Assembly (NCBI GenBank): GCA_944386975.1
Contig: CALXDC010000026.1
Coordinates: forward strand, 1-38,823
Reading direction: 5' to 3'
Length of the DNA stretch: 38,823 nucleotides
DNA from: an uncultured Oscillospiraceae bacterium
GTDB taxonomy: Bacteria; Bacillota; Clostridia; Oscillospirales; Oscillospiraceae
Part shown: positions 1 through 7,780 of the stretch, piece by piece
Numbering within the stretch: position 1 is the stretch's first letter
How the letters are laid out: every line of letters starts with the position of its first letter
Program-made: the position numbers and the translations under genes
Notes under the pieces: generated by a model
Databases searched by the model: none
The model's input: the letters and a program-made list of their open reading frames with translations, nothing else
What the model was told of the DNA's origin: nothing

Positions 1-503
1 CGGGTGTCCACGATGAACAGAGCGCCGGGCAGCTTCTTCATCTCCTTGACGCCGCCCAGGTACTTCTCCAGCTTGGCAATCTCGCCCATCAGCTTGATGA
101 CTTCCTTCTTGGGCAGCATGTCGAAGGTGCCGTCCTCCTGCATCTTCTTCAGCTGGGCCAGACGGTCCACGCGGGTGCGCATGGTCTTGAAGTTGGTCAT
201 CATGCCGCCCAGCCACCGGGCGTTGACATAGAACATGTTGGCGCGGAGGGCCTCGTCGCGAATGGCCTCCTGGGCCTGCTTCTTGGTGCCCACGAACAGC
301 AGGGACTGGCCGTTCTCAGCCAGGCTGCGGACAAAGGCGTAGGCCTCCTCCAGCTTCTTCACGGTCTTCTGCAGGTCGATGATATAGATGCCGTTGCGCT
401 CCGTGTAGATGTAGGGCGCCATCTTGGGGTTCCAGCGGCGGGTCTGGTGACCAAAGTGGACACCGGCTTCCAGCAGCTGCTTCATGGATACGACGTTTGC
501 CAT
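1..503 (-). CDS. rpsB: 30S ribosomal protein S2, 3' end cut by window
   Basis: This is the N-terminal two thirds of ribosomal protein S2, a structural protein of the small subunit. The translation from the ATG at 503-501 begins [20 protein letters not shown] and continues with the family hallmarks [24 protein letters not shown] and [11 protein letters not shown]. It runs in frame to the window edge at the motif [11 protein letters not shown], so the C-terminal part lies outside. The start is fixed by a GGAGG about 9 bases upstream (complement of 513-517). It has its own promoter and a ~105-base leader. tsf normally follows rpsB and would be outside the window to the left. The call is secure. 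Confidence 0.98.
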   Translation of the reverse strand, partial: MANVVSMKQLLEAGVHFGHQTRRWNPKMAPYIYTERNGIYIIDLQKTVKKLEEAYAFVRSLAENGQSLLFVGTKKQAQEAIRDEALRANMFYVNARWLGGMMTNFKTMRTRVDRLAQLKKMQEDGTFDMLPKKEVIKLMGEIAKLEKYLGGVKEMKKLPGALFIVDT

Positions 504-615
504 GTTGTTTGTTCCTCCAAAAAATTTAGTTTCTTACCTCCAGCCCCTTCTTCTCCCCGGCCAACCCCTCTCGGGGCACCGACCGAAAATCCAAGGCTGT
601 GCGTAATGCTGAAAT

Positions 616-644
616 ATAATATCACATGATTTCCAAAATTGCAA
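616..644 (-). promoter_or_regulatory. rpsB promoter
   Basis: On the minus strand a TTGCAA -35 box (639-644) is followed after 17 bases by TATTAT (616-621), preceded by TGA (extended -10). It lies about 110 bases upstream of the rpsB start. The resulting leader (about 504-609) contains a CCCC-GAGA-GGGG hairpin nested in a GGTC/GGCC pair, which could take part in S2 autoregulation; that role is inferred only. Confidence 0.7.
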
Positions 645-707
645 GGTAAATTTCCGGATTTTCCTGCCCTTTTGAAAAATTTCCGGGGCTTTTTTCAATA
701 ACCGGAC

Positions 708-749
708 AAAAAATTGCCCCGGACGGCCTGGGAGGGATCCGTCCGGGGC
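708..749 (-). terminator. Intrinsic terminator after the carbamate kinase gene
   Basis: Perfect 11-bp stem (716-726 with 739-749, arm GCCCCGGACGG) followed on the minus strand by a T-rich tract (708-713). It sits 16 bases past the carbamate kinase stop codon. Confidence 0.85.
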
Positions 750-764
750 AGATGGAGGGGCAAT

Positions 765-1706
765 TTACTGGTGGATGCGGGTACCGGTCTTGCCGGCAAT
801 GCCGTCCCGGGCCTTCTCCAGCAGGGTAATGAGGGCGGTGCGGCCGGGGCTGCTCTCGGCAAACTTCACGGCGGCCTCCACCTTGGGCAGCATGGAGCCG
901 GGGGCGAACTGGCCCTCCTCGGCGTACTTGCGGGCCTCGGCGGGGGTCATGTCGCTGAGCCACTGCTCATTTTCCTTGCGGAAGTTGATGGCCACCTTCT
1001 CCACGGCGGTGAGGATGATGAGCATGTCGGCGTCCAGCTGCTCGGCCAGCAGCTCGGAGCAGAAGTCCTTGTCGATCACCGCGGCGGCGCCCTTCAGGTG
1101 GTTCTTCTCCGTGCGGTAGACGGGAATGCCGCCGCCGCCGCAGCAGATGATCAGGTGTCCGTCCTCGGTGAGGGCCCGGATGGCGCCGGCCTCGATGATG
1201 TGCTTGGGCTGGGGGGAGGCCACATAGCGGCGCCAGCCGCGGCCGGCGTCCTCCTTCACCAGATAGCCGGTCTTGGCGGCGTAATCCTTGGCCTCCTCCT
1301 CGGTCATGAACTTGCCGATAGGCTTGGAGGGGTCGGCAAAAGCGGGATCGTTGGGATCCACCTCCACCTGGGTGACGATGGTGCAGACGGGCATATTGGT
1401 GATGCCGCGGTCCAGCAGCTCCTCACGGAAGGCATTCTGGAGGTCATAGCCGATATAGGCCTGGCTCATGGCGCCGCAGACGGACAGGGGAGTAAAGCCC
1501 TGGTTGGGGTCCACCTTCTGCAGGGCGGCCATGGCGTTGTTGATGATTCCCACCTGGGGGCCGTTGCCGTGGGCCACGATGACCTCGTTGCCGTCCTCAA
1601 TCAGATCCACAATGGCCCGGGCGGTGATCTTCACCGCGGCGGCCTGCTCCGGCAGGGTGTTGCCCAACGCGTTTCCGCCCAGGGCGATAACAATGCGCTT
1701 GCTCAT
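765..1706 (-). CDS. arcC: Carbamate kinase
   Basis: Carbamate kinase of 313 residues, the usual length. It transfers the phosphate of carbamoyl phosphate to ADP, giving ATP, CO2 and ammonia. The N-terminal nucleotide/carbamoyl-phosphate motif ALGGNAL is at residues 8-14, HGNGPQVG near 46-53, GRGWRRYVASPQP near 155, CGGGGIPV near 190 and the C-terminal GSMLPKVEAA loop near 275. The ATG at 1706 has AAGGAGA about 12 bases upstream. It lies downstream of ygeW and ygeY on the same strand, the position of the E. coli purine-cluster kinase YqeA, so it probably harvests ATP from carbamoyl phosphate released by YgeW. A 331-base palindrome-rich gap separates it from ygeW, so co-transcription is uncertain and I see no convincing promoter of its own. 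Confidence 0.95.
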   Translation of the reverse strand: MSKRIVIALGGNALGNTLPEQAAAVKITARAIVDLIEDGNEVIVAHGNGPQVGIINNAMAALQKVDPNQGFTPLSVCGAMSQAYIGYDLQNAFREELLDRGITNMPVCTIVTQVEVDPNDPAFADPSKPIGKFMTEEEAKDYAAKTGYLVKEDAGRGWRRYVASPQPKHIIEAGAIRALTEDGHLIICCGGGGIPVYRTEKNHLKGAAAVIDKDFCSELLAEQLDADMLIILTAVEKVAINFRKENEQWLSDMTPAEARKYAEEGQFAPGSMLPKVEAAVKFAESSPGRTALITLLEKARDGIAGKTGTRIHQ

Positions 1707-2037
1707 AATTCAATCTTCTCCTTCATCTATTGGGAAGTGGGAGAACAGCGGAAGCGTGCCGCGAAACGGCGGCCGGCCGTTTTCCCTGCCCTTGATAGAA
1801 AAGGAGTACCGCCGGTACTCCTTTTCCGTTCCGTATCCTATCTTCCCCCTCACGGCCCATCCCATACATTTTTCCAAGGACATGCGCCTTGGAAAAATAC
1901 TTTGACTTGCGCGCCGTGGGCGCGCGCACCAGTCCGCAGACTGGTGGTGGGGGATTCTCAAGGGGGAGCCCGCTCCCCCTTGATTTTAAGGTGGGGGGAA
2001 TCCGGGGGGAGCCAGCTCCCCCCGGAAGCGAAGCTTT
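1707..2037. repeat. Intergenic array of seven consecutive palindromes
   Basis: This 331-base gap between ygeW and arcC has no gene. It holds seven separate inverted repeats: 1764-1782 (AAACGG arms), 1799-1825 (13-bp arms AAAAGGAGTACCG, one central base), 1869-1897 (11-bp arms TTTTTCCAAGG), 1909-1925 (GCGCGCC arms), 1927-1946 (CACCAGTC arms), 1958-1983 (12-bp arms TCAAGGGGGAGC) and 2001-2026 (12-bp arms TCCGGGGGGAGC). The last two resemble each other. The 1799-1825 hairpin ends in T runs on both strands and could terminate transcription in either direction. Confidence 0.85.
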
Positions 2038-3231
2038 TTAGAACGCCTTGCGCTTGTCGCCCTTGCGCTCCAGATCCATCAGAGCGTCCACGGGGTTCTT
2101 CACCTTGGCCAGGAAGATCATGGCGGCGATGATATAGGGCTTGTAGGAGGCCTCCTTGTACAGGGGGACAATGTAGCGATCGAACACGCTGTTGTCCACC
2201 TCGCCCTCCTTGCAGCTCAGGCCGGTGATGTCGGCGGGCAGGCAGTGCATGTACAGAGCCTTGCCGTCCTTGGTGAGGCTCATCATCTCCTCGGTGCAGG
2301 CCCAATCCTTGTGCTCGGCGTTCTGGGCCAGCAGGCGCTTCTCCAGAGCGTCGATACCGGCCTTGTCGCCCTCGCGGTACAACTTGGTACGCTCCTCCAT
2401 GGCCTTGAAGGGAGCCCAGCTCTTGGGATAGACGATGTCGGCGTTCTCGAAGGCCTCCTTCATGCAGTTGGTCTTCTTGAAGGAGCCGCCGGACTTCTTG
2501 GCGTTCTCCTCGGCGATCTTCTCCACCTCGGGCATGATCTCATACCCCTCGGGGTGAGCAAGAACCACGTCCATGCCGAAGCGGGAGAACAGGCCGATGA
2601 TACCCTGGGGCACGCTCAGGGGCTTGCCGTAGCTGGGGCTGTAGGCCCAGGTCATGGCGATCTTCTTGCCCTTCAGGTTCTCCACGCCGCCGAAGTAGTG
2701 GATGACATGCAGCATATCGGCCATCGCCTGGGTGGGGTGGTCCACGTCGCACTGCAGGTTCACCAGGGTGGGACGCTGCTCCAGGATGCCGTCGCCGTAG
2801 CCCTCGTCCAGAGCGTCCATGAAGGTCTTCTGGTACTTGTGGCCCTCCTCGATGAACATGTCGTCGCGGATACCGATGACGTCGGCCATAAAGGACACCA
2901 TGTTGGCAGTCTCACGGACGGTCTCGCCGTGGGCGATCTGGCTGGTCTTCTCGTCCAGATCCTGGACCTCCAGGCCCAGCAGGTTGCAGGCGCTGGCGAA
3001 GGAGAAGCGGGTACGGGTGGAGTTGTCGCGGAAGATGGAGATGCCCAGACCGGAGTCAAACACCTTGGTGGAGATGTTGCGCTCACGCAGGTCGCGCAGG
3101 GCGTCGGCCACGGTGAAAATGGCGTCGATTTCGTCATCGGTCTTGTCCCAAGTCCAATAGAAATCGTTCTTGTACATGTTGTTGATCTTCAGGGTCTCCA
3201 GATGCTGGGCCAGCTTGGTCGTCTTGCTCAT
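2038..3231 (-). CDS. ygeW: Knotted carbamoyltransferase YgeW
   Basis: A 397-residue protein that by eye is very similar to E. coli YgeW (about 396 residues) along its whole length, including FRDNSTRTRFS (residues 68-78, the carbamoyl-phosphate loop STRTR at 71-75), AHGETVRETANM (100-111), DHPTQAMADM (164-173, HPTQ motif), AMTWAYSPSYGKPLSVPQGI and MHCLPADI. YgeW is a catabolic-type transcarbamylase of the anaerobic purine/urate-degradation gene set, thought to split a ureido compound on the way to 2,3-diaminopropionate, giving carbamoyl phosphate; its exact substrate is not firmly established as far as I recall. The ATG at 3231 has GGAG about 10 bases upstream. It is 46 bases downstream of ygeY, so the two are very likely one transcript. 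Confidence 0.95.
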   Translation of the reverse strand: MSKTTKLAQHLETLKINNMYKNDFYWTWDKTDDEIDAIFTVADALRDLRERNISTKVFDSGLGISIFRDNSTRTRFSFASACNLLGLEVQDLDEKTSQIAHGETVRETANMVSFMADVIGIRDDMFIEEGHKYQKTFMDALDEGYGDGILEQRPTLVNLQCDVDHPTQAMADMLHVIHYFGGVENLKGKKIAMTWAYSPSYGKPLSVPQGIIGLFSRFGMDVVLAHPEGYEIMPEVEKIAEENAKKSGGSFKKTNCMKEAFENADIVYPKSWAPFKAMEERTKLYREGDKAGIDALEKRLLAQNAEHKDWACTEEMMSLTKDGKALYMHCLPADITGLSCKEGEVDNSVFDRYIVPLYKEASYKPYIIAAMIFLAKVKNPVDALMDLERKGDKRKAF

Positions 3232-3277
3232 AACGTAAAATCTCCTTTTTTGTTTAGATAATTCAGAATGAGACGCT

Positions 3278-4687
3278 TTACTTGATGTCGTTGTTGGTAA
3301 GGCTCTGACGGAACTGGGTCACATCGGCAGTCTTGTTCTCCTCCTTGTACAGGCCGGGAACGGCGGCGTACACGGCGGCGCAGGTCACCAGATCCTGCTT
3401 CCAGGTGATCTCGTTGGGAGCGTGGGCCTGGCTCTCAGCACCGGGGCCGAAGCCGACGCAGGGGATGCCGTAGCGGCCCTGGATGGCCACGCCGTTGGTG
3501 GAGAAGGTCCACTTGTCGGTGAGAGGACGGTTGCGCAGGTGCATGGCGTCATACTTGGGATCGGCGTCGGCGTGGCCGATGCGCTTGTCGCCGTAGAGAG
3601 CGTGGTGGGCGTCGATGAGGGCCTGCACGTGAGCGGCGCTCTCCTTGTTGATCCAGGTGGGGAAGAAGCACTCGGTCTCATAGACCTCGCCGGTCCAGGC
3701 GGGACGGTCATACATGTACATGCTGACCTTCACGTCGTCGCCGTACTTCTTGACGGAGGGCAGGTCCTCGATCTCCTTCAGGCAGCTGTCCCAGGTCTCG
3801 CCGGCGGTCATGCGGCGGTCGATGGAGATGGCGCAGCTGTCGGCCACGGCGCAGCGGCTGGGGGAGGTGTAGAAGATCTGGCTGGTGGTGCAGGTGCCGC
3901 GGCCCAGGAAGCGGGCGTCCTCGTAATGCTCGGGGTTGTACTTGGGGTTTAGCATCTTCACGAGACCCTTGATCTCGGTGGAGTCGGCGTCGTCGTTCTC
4001 GTTGAGGGCGCGGACATCCTGGAGAATGTCGGCCATCTTGTAGATGGCGTTGTCGCCGCGCTCAGGAGCGGAGCCGTGGCAGGAAACGCCCTTCACATCC
4101 ACGCGGATCTCCATGCGGCCGCGGTGACCGCGGTAGATGCCGCCGTCGGTGGGCTCGGTGGAGATGACGAACTCCACCTGCTCCTTGCTGATACCGTTGG
4201 CGGGGAAGTACTTGTTGACGATGTACTGCCAGCACATGCCGTCGCAGTCCTCCTCCTGAACGGAGCCCACGACCATGATCTTGTAGCCGGCGGGGATGAG
4301 GCCCATGTCCTTCATGATCTTGGTGCCGTACACAGCGGAGGCCATACCGCCCTCCTGGTCGGAGCCGCCGCGTCCGTAGATCACATCGTCGGTCTCATAG
4401 CCCTTGTAGGGATCAGCCTCCCAGTTGTTGATGTTGCCGATGCCCACGGTGTCGATGTGGGAGTCGATGGCGATGATCTTGTCGCCCTCGCCCATCCAGC
4501 CGATGACGTTGCCCAGGCCGTCGATCTCCACCTTGTCATAGCCCAGCTTTTCCATCTCGGCCTTGATGCACATGACCACGTCCTTCTCCTCGCAGCTCTC
4601 ACTGGGGTGAGAGATCATGTCCCGGAGAAAGCGGCTCATATCGCTCTTATAGCCCTCAGCGGCAGCCTTGATCGCATCGAAATTCAT
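3278..4687 (-). CDS. ygeY: YgeY-type M20-family metallohydrolase
   Basis: A 469-residue M20/ArgE/DapE-type zinc amidohydrolase. Metal ligands are visible in order: H77 and D79 in DSHIDT, D110 in [10 protein letters not shown], the catalytic/metal acidic pair in VQEED (145-147), E178 in STEPTD, and a late histidine in AHAPNE near residue 425. The dimerisation insert contains [17 protein letters not shown]. This matches YgeY, a member of the yge purine/urate cluster, which hydrolyses an open-chain amide or ureido intermediate; the substrate here is inferred from context. The ATG at 4687 has a GGAGGTATCCTGCA stretch just upstream. It is the first gene of ygeY-ygeW and is divergent from the regulator gene, with its own promoter at 4756-4783. 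Confidence 0.93.
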   Translation of the reverse strand: MNFDAIKAAAEGYKSDMSRFLRDMISHPSESCEEKDVVMCIKAEMEKLGYDKVEIDGLGNVIGWMGEGDKIIAIDSHIDTVGIGNINNWEADPYKGYETDDVIYGRGGSDQEGGMASAVYGTKIMKDMGLIPAGYKIMVVGSVQEEDCDGMCWQYIVNKYFPANGISKEQVEFVISTEPTDGGIYRGHRGRMEIRVDVKGVSCHGSAPERGDNAIYKMADILQDVRALNENDDADSTEIKGLVKMLNPKYNPEHYEDARFLGRGTCTTSQIFYTSPSRCAVADSCAISIDRRMTAGETWDSCLKEIEDLPSVKKYGDDVKVSMYMYDRPAWTGEVYETECFFPTWINKESAAHVQALIDAHHALYGDKRIGHADADPKYDAMHLRNRPLTDKWTFSTNGVAIQGRYGIPCVGFGPGAESQAHAPNEITWKQDLVTCAAVYAAVPGLYKEENKTADVTQFRQSLTNNDIK

Positions 4688-4755
4688 TGCAGGATACCTC
4701 CATCATTTTTATTTTGTATCGCATTCCAGTTGGCTTACGGGGTGTCTCTGCTTCT

Positions 4756-4783
4756 ATCATATCATAGAAAATTCCAATGTCAA
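4756..4783 (-). promoter_or_regulatory. ygeY promoter
   Basis: Minus-strand TTGACA (4778-4783), 16-base spacer, TATGAT (4756-4761) preceded by TGA. It points at ygeY, about 70 bases away, in the AT-rich divergent region 4688-4913. Confidence 0.8.
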
Positions 4784-4824
4784 ATAAAATTTTAGAAAAC
4801 CTAAAAAATTTTTTGAGAAAACCG

Positions 4825-4852
4825 TTGATTTCTAAAAAAAATGTGGTATGAT
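4825..4852 (+). promoter_or_regulatory. Promoter for the PAS/HTH regulator and PLP enzyme
   Basis: TTGATT (4825-4830), 16-base spacer, TATGAT (4847-4852) preceded by TGG (extended -10). It is back-to-back with the ygeY promoter; the two -35 boxes lie about 41 bases apart, so one bound regulator could control both. Confidence 0.75.
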
Positions 4853-4913
4853 AAATATGCGAAGTTGTAGAAAGATACCAGGAAAACCGGGAGAACGGAG
4901 AGGTGGTGGCCCA

Positions 4914-5573
4914 TTGAACGCAAACAAACTGGAGTTGCTTAAACAGATTGCGGCGGGGCTGGCCGCACAGTTTGGTCCTTTGTGTGAGATTGTGATCCAC
5001 GATCTGGCGGCCTCCAAAGTCGAGCACTCCATCGTCCACATTGAAAACGGCCACGTCAGCGGCCGCCATGTGGGGGACGGACCCAGCAAGGTGGTGATGG
5101 AACAGATCCTGTCCGGGGCGGAGGAGCCCCAGGACCAGCTGGCCTATCTCACCAGGACGCCGGACGGCAAGATCCTGAAATCCTCCACCATTTATATCCG
5201 CAACGCTGCGGGGAAGGTGGTGGGAATCATGGCCATTAACTACGATATTTCCTCCCTTCTGCTGGCGGAGCACGCCATCTCCTCCTTTACCTCCATTCCG
5301 GAGAAGCAGGAGAAGAAGGGGCAGGAACGGATTACGGTGATCAACGTCAACGATCTTTTGGAGGAGCTGATTGAGCAGAGTGTGGCCCTGGTGGGAAAGC
5401 CGGTGGCGCTGATGAACAAGGACGACAAGGTGAAGGCCGTTCAGTTTCTCAACAAGCATGGTGCATTTTTGATCACCAAATCCGGCGACAAGGTGGCGAA
5501 ATACTTCGGTATTTCTAAATATACCTTATATTCTTACATTGATACAAAACAGGAGGAAAAAAGCAATGGGTAA
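4914..5573 (+). CDS. YheO/DauR-like PAS and helix-turn-helix regulator
   Basis: A predicted DNA-binding regulator of 219 residues. The N-terminal ~125 residues form a YheO-type PAS-like sensor domain (FGPLCEIVIHDL, KSSTIYIRNAAGKVVGIMAINYD), followed by a linker and a C-terminal helix-turn-helix of the DauR/HTH_22 type ending AKYFGISKYTLYSYID. The start is TTG at 4914, because GGAGAGG (4897-4903) sits 10 bases upstream and the family pattern begins here; an in-frame upstream ATG lies within the promoter. The stop overlaps the PLP enzyme start by 8 bases, so the two are translationally coupled. Being divergent from ygeY-ygeW, it probably senses a pathway metabolite and controls both arms. Whether it activates or represses cannot be read from the sequence. 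Confidence 0.85.
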   Translation: MNANKLELLKQIAAGLAAQFGPLCEIVIHDLAASKVEHSIVHIENGHVSGRHVGDGPSKVVMEQILSGAEEPQDQLAYLTRTPDGKILKSSTIYIRNAAGKVVGIMAINYDISSLLLAEHAISSFTSIPEKQEKKGQERITVINVNDLLEELIEQSVALVGKPVALMNKDDKVKAVQFLNKHGAFLITKSGDKVAKYFGISKYTLYSYIDTKQEEKSNG

Positions 5574-7047
5574 GATTGACCTGACCATCCACAAGGAGGG
5601 CCTCGCCCACAATATCCAGAAGGCCAAGGAAAACAACATTATTATCCCCACCATCGCCCAGATGCAGAATCCCGAGACCATCCCTGAGAAGATCCAGGCC
5701 AAGCTGAAGGACGTGGGGCTGTGGGATGTGAACCCCCTGAACCTGTTCCGCATCACCTGGAAGAACGAGGCCAAGGAGTTCGGCGGCCTGTTCCAGGCGG
5801 TGCCCAACTATGTGGAGATTCCTTCTGTTCTCTCCGGCGTACCCTGCCGGATCATCGCCATGGCGGGCAAGTGGTTCCCCACCGGCTGCCACAAGGTGGG
5901 CGCCTCCTTCGGCTGCCTGGCCCCCCGGCTGGTCACCGGCCAGTTTGACGCCACCTACCACCACGCCGTGTGGCCCTCCACCGGCAACTACTGCCGCGGC
6001 GGCGCCTTCAACTCCAAGCTGCTGGCCTGCGACAGCGTGGCTATTCTGCCCGCTGAGATGAGCAAGGAGCGCTTTGACTGGCTCTCCAAGATCGCCGGTC
6101 AGGTTATCGCCACCCCCGGCTGCGAGTCCAACGTGAAGGAGATCTTCGACAAGACCTGGGAGCTGCGGCAGGATCCCACCATGATGATCTTCAACCAGTT
6201 TGAGGAGATGGGCAACCCCCTGTGGCACTACAACGTCACCGGCTATGCCCTGGCGGATCTGTTCGAGGCCGTCAAGCGCCCCGGCGACCGGTTCGCCGCC
6301 GCCGCCTTCACCTCCGGTTCCGCGGGTACCATGAGCGCCGGCGACCTTTTGAAGGAGCGGTATCCCCAGCTGAAGCTGGCGGTGGGCGAGGCCCTGCAGT
6401 GTCCCACCATTCTCAACAACGGCTTCGGCGGCCATCGCATTGAGGGCATCGGCGACAAGCACATCCCCTGGATCCACAATGTAAAGAATACCGACATGGC
6501 CATCGCCATCGACGACGAGGACTCCCAGCGCCTGCTGCGGCTGTTCAACACCCCCGAGGGCCAGGCCTATCTGAAAAATGAGCTGGGGCTGGAGGACGAC
6601 CTCATCGAGAAGCTGAGCTGGCTGGGCATCAGCGGCATCGCCAACGTGCTGTGCTGCATCAAGATGGCCAAGTACTACGAGCTCACCGAGCACGACGTGG
6701 TGGGCACCGTCCTGACCGACAGTGCCGTGATGTATCAGAGCCGCATCGAGGAGCTCAACGAGATGCACGGCGCCTACAACGCCCACGAGGCCGCTCTGGA
6801 TCACAACCTCCACATTCTGGGCCTCAAGACCGACAACCTGCTGGAGCTCACCTACACCGAGCGCAAGCGGGTCCACAACCTGAAGTACTATACCTGGGTG
6901 GAGCAGCAGGCTCGGGACGTGAAGGATCTGAACGCCCAGTGGTACGACGTGGAGCATACCTGGGACGCCGTCCACGCCCAGGCCAAGGAGCTGGATGAGC
7001 TCATCAATGAGTTCAACGAGGCCACCGGCCTTCTGAAGGCTCTGTAA
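5566..7047 (+). CDS. Fold-type II PLP-dependent enzyme (cysteine synthase/ammonia-lyase superfamily)
   Basis: A 493-residue PLP enzyme. The probable Schiff-base lysine is K110 in GCHKVGASFG; the asparagine loop is STGNYCRGG (138-146) and the phosphate-binding Ser/Gly loop is TSGSAGTMSAGD (249-260). These are marks of fold-type II beta-eliminating lyases. It is about 95 residues longer than YgeX (2,3-diaminopropionate ammonia-lyase) and I see no YgeX signature such as NAFKMLGG. The ATG at 5566 is chosen because AGGAGG (5551-5556) lies 9 bases upstream; a TTG at 5539 would put the ribosome site inside the gene. It is coupled to the regulator and sits opposite ygeY-ygeW, so a role in removing ammonia from diaminopropionate or a related amino acid, giving pyruvate, is a reasonable inference. 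The exact reaction is unknown. Confidence 0.8.
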   Translation: MGKIDLTIHKEGLAHNIQKAKENNIIIPTIAQMQNPETIPEKIQAKLKDVGLWDVNPLNLFRITWKNEAKEFGGLFQAVPNYVEIPSVLSGVPCRIIAMAGKWFPTGCHKVGASFGCLAPRLVTGQFDATYHHAVWPSTGNYCRGGAFNSKLLACDSVAILPAEMSKERFDWLSKIAGQVIATPGCESNVKEIFDKTWELRQDPTMMIFNQFEEMGNPLWHYNVTGYALADLFEAVKRPGDRFAAAAFTSGSAGTMSAGDLLKERYPQLKLAVGEALQCPTILNNGFGGHRIEGIGDKHIPWIHNVKNTDMAIAIDDEDSQRLLRLFNTPEGQAYLKNELGLEDDLIEKLSWLGISGIANVLCCIKMAKYYELTEHDVVGTVLTDSAVMYQSRIEELNEMHGAYNAHEAALDHNLHILGLKTDNLLELTYTERKRVHNLKYYTWVEQQARDVKDLNAQWYDVEHTWDAVHAQAKELDELINEFNEATGLLKAL

Positions 7048-7062
7048 GAACCTGTCAAACTG

Positions 7063-7108
7063 AAAAAAGCCGCGCCGCAGAGAAAGCCTCTGCGGCGCGC
7101 TTTTTTCT
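7063..7108 (+). terminator. Intrinsic terminator after the PLP enzyme gene
   Basis: Perfect 12-bp stem CGCGCCGCAGAG (7071-7082) with 7088-7099, flanked by an A run (7063-7068) and a T run on the right. It is 23 bases past the stop codon. Confidence 0.92.
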
Positions 7109-7153
7109 TTTTGCCCTCCGGCGGGCGGGCCGGTTTGCCCTCTGACGAGGGCG

Positions 7154-7687
7154 GGGTCTCTTTTGTCGATACCCGACGGTGTTTCGAATGGTGTTAAGCC
7201 TCCGGCGGCCTACTTTTCTCGTCAAAGAAAAGTAGGCAAAAGTTGACTTAGAACCTACGGTTCTAAGAACTCCCTTTGTTTGTTACCAAAACTTGGAAGT
7301 CAGAGATGCTTTTTGTCGTCGGTTTGGTCCGGGTGACGCCTGTTTGGGTCGTCTTCTGCTCCTGCGCCGCGCTTCGGCGCGCTCATCTGTTGGGTAGACG
7401 CTGATCTTTTCTAAGCCTTCCCCTGGGGGAAGGCGAAAGACGCAGAAACCACAACAACCACCAGGGGAGCGCGCTGAAGCGCAGGGAGAGGGGAATTCCG
7501 ACCTCCTTGCAGGGTCAGCCGCACAAAGCCAACGATAAAATGGGACAGACTCCCCATAATAGGCCAAAAGGAGTCCTTAGAACCTTGGTTCTAAGCTGAT
7601 TTTTGCCTACTTTTGTTCAGCGACAAAAGTAGGCCGCCGGAGGCTGAACACCAAACGAAATACCGTCGGGCACCGACAAAAAGTCCC
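7154..7687. mobile_element. Gene-free element with ~112-bp terminal inverted repeats
   Basis: The left arm 7154-7267 and the right arm 7576-7687 are imperfect reverse complements over about 112 bases. Shared blocks include CCCGACGGT, GCCTCCGGCGGCCTACTTTT, AAAAGTAGGCAAAA and CTTAGAACC. Each arm itself contains two small hairpins: CTACTTTT...AAAAGTAG and CTTAGAACC..GGTTCTAAG. In the first, the left arm reads TTTTC...GAAAAG and the right arm TTTTG...CAAAAG, a compensatory change that keeps pairing. The ~308-base centre (7268-7575) has more hairpins but no convincing gene. It looks like a miniature inverted-repeat or REPIN-like element. No target-site duplication could be identified with confidence. 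Confidence 0.65.
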
Positions 7688-7740
7688 AATTCCCACGTCA
7701 GAAGGCAGAAAGAACGCCCCTCCCGGCAATCGAGGGGACA

Positions 7741-7768
7741 GACAAACGCGCCCCGCATTGCGGGGCGC
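7741..7768 (-). terminator. Hairpin terminator after the GtrA-family gene
   Basis: Perfect 9-bp GC stem (GCGCCCCGC, 7748-7756 with 7760-7768, loop ATT) 12 bases past the GtrA stop codon on the minus strand, followed by a short, imperfect T-rich tract. Confidence 0.65.
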
Positions 7769-7780
7769 ATATGTTTACGA

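Noticed and set aside
714-2132. Long open frame on the plus strand opposite arcC
   Set aside because: It is antisense to a clear carbamate kinase, has low-complexity Gly/Ala/Leu/His composition and crosses the palindrome array. It is a high-GC shadow.
5566-7047. Calling the PLP enzyme ygeX
   Set aside because: Length and motifs do not match diaminopropionate ammonia-lyase; only the superfamily is supported.
7283-7567. 94-codon frame in the core of the inverted-repeat element
   Set aside because: No ribosome binding site, no recognisable domain, and it overlaps several hairpins.
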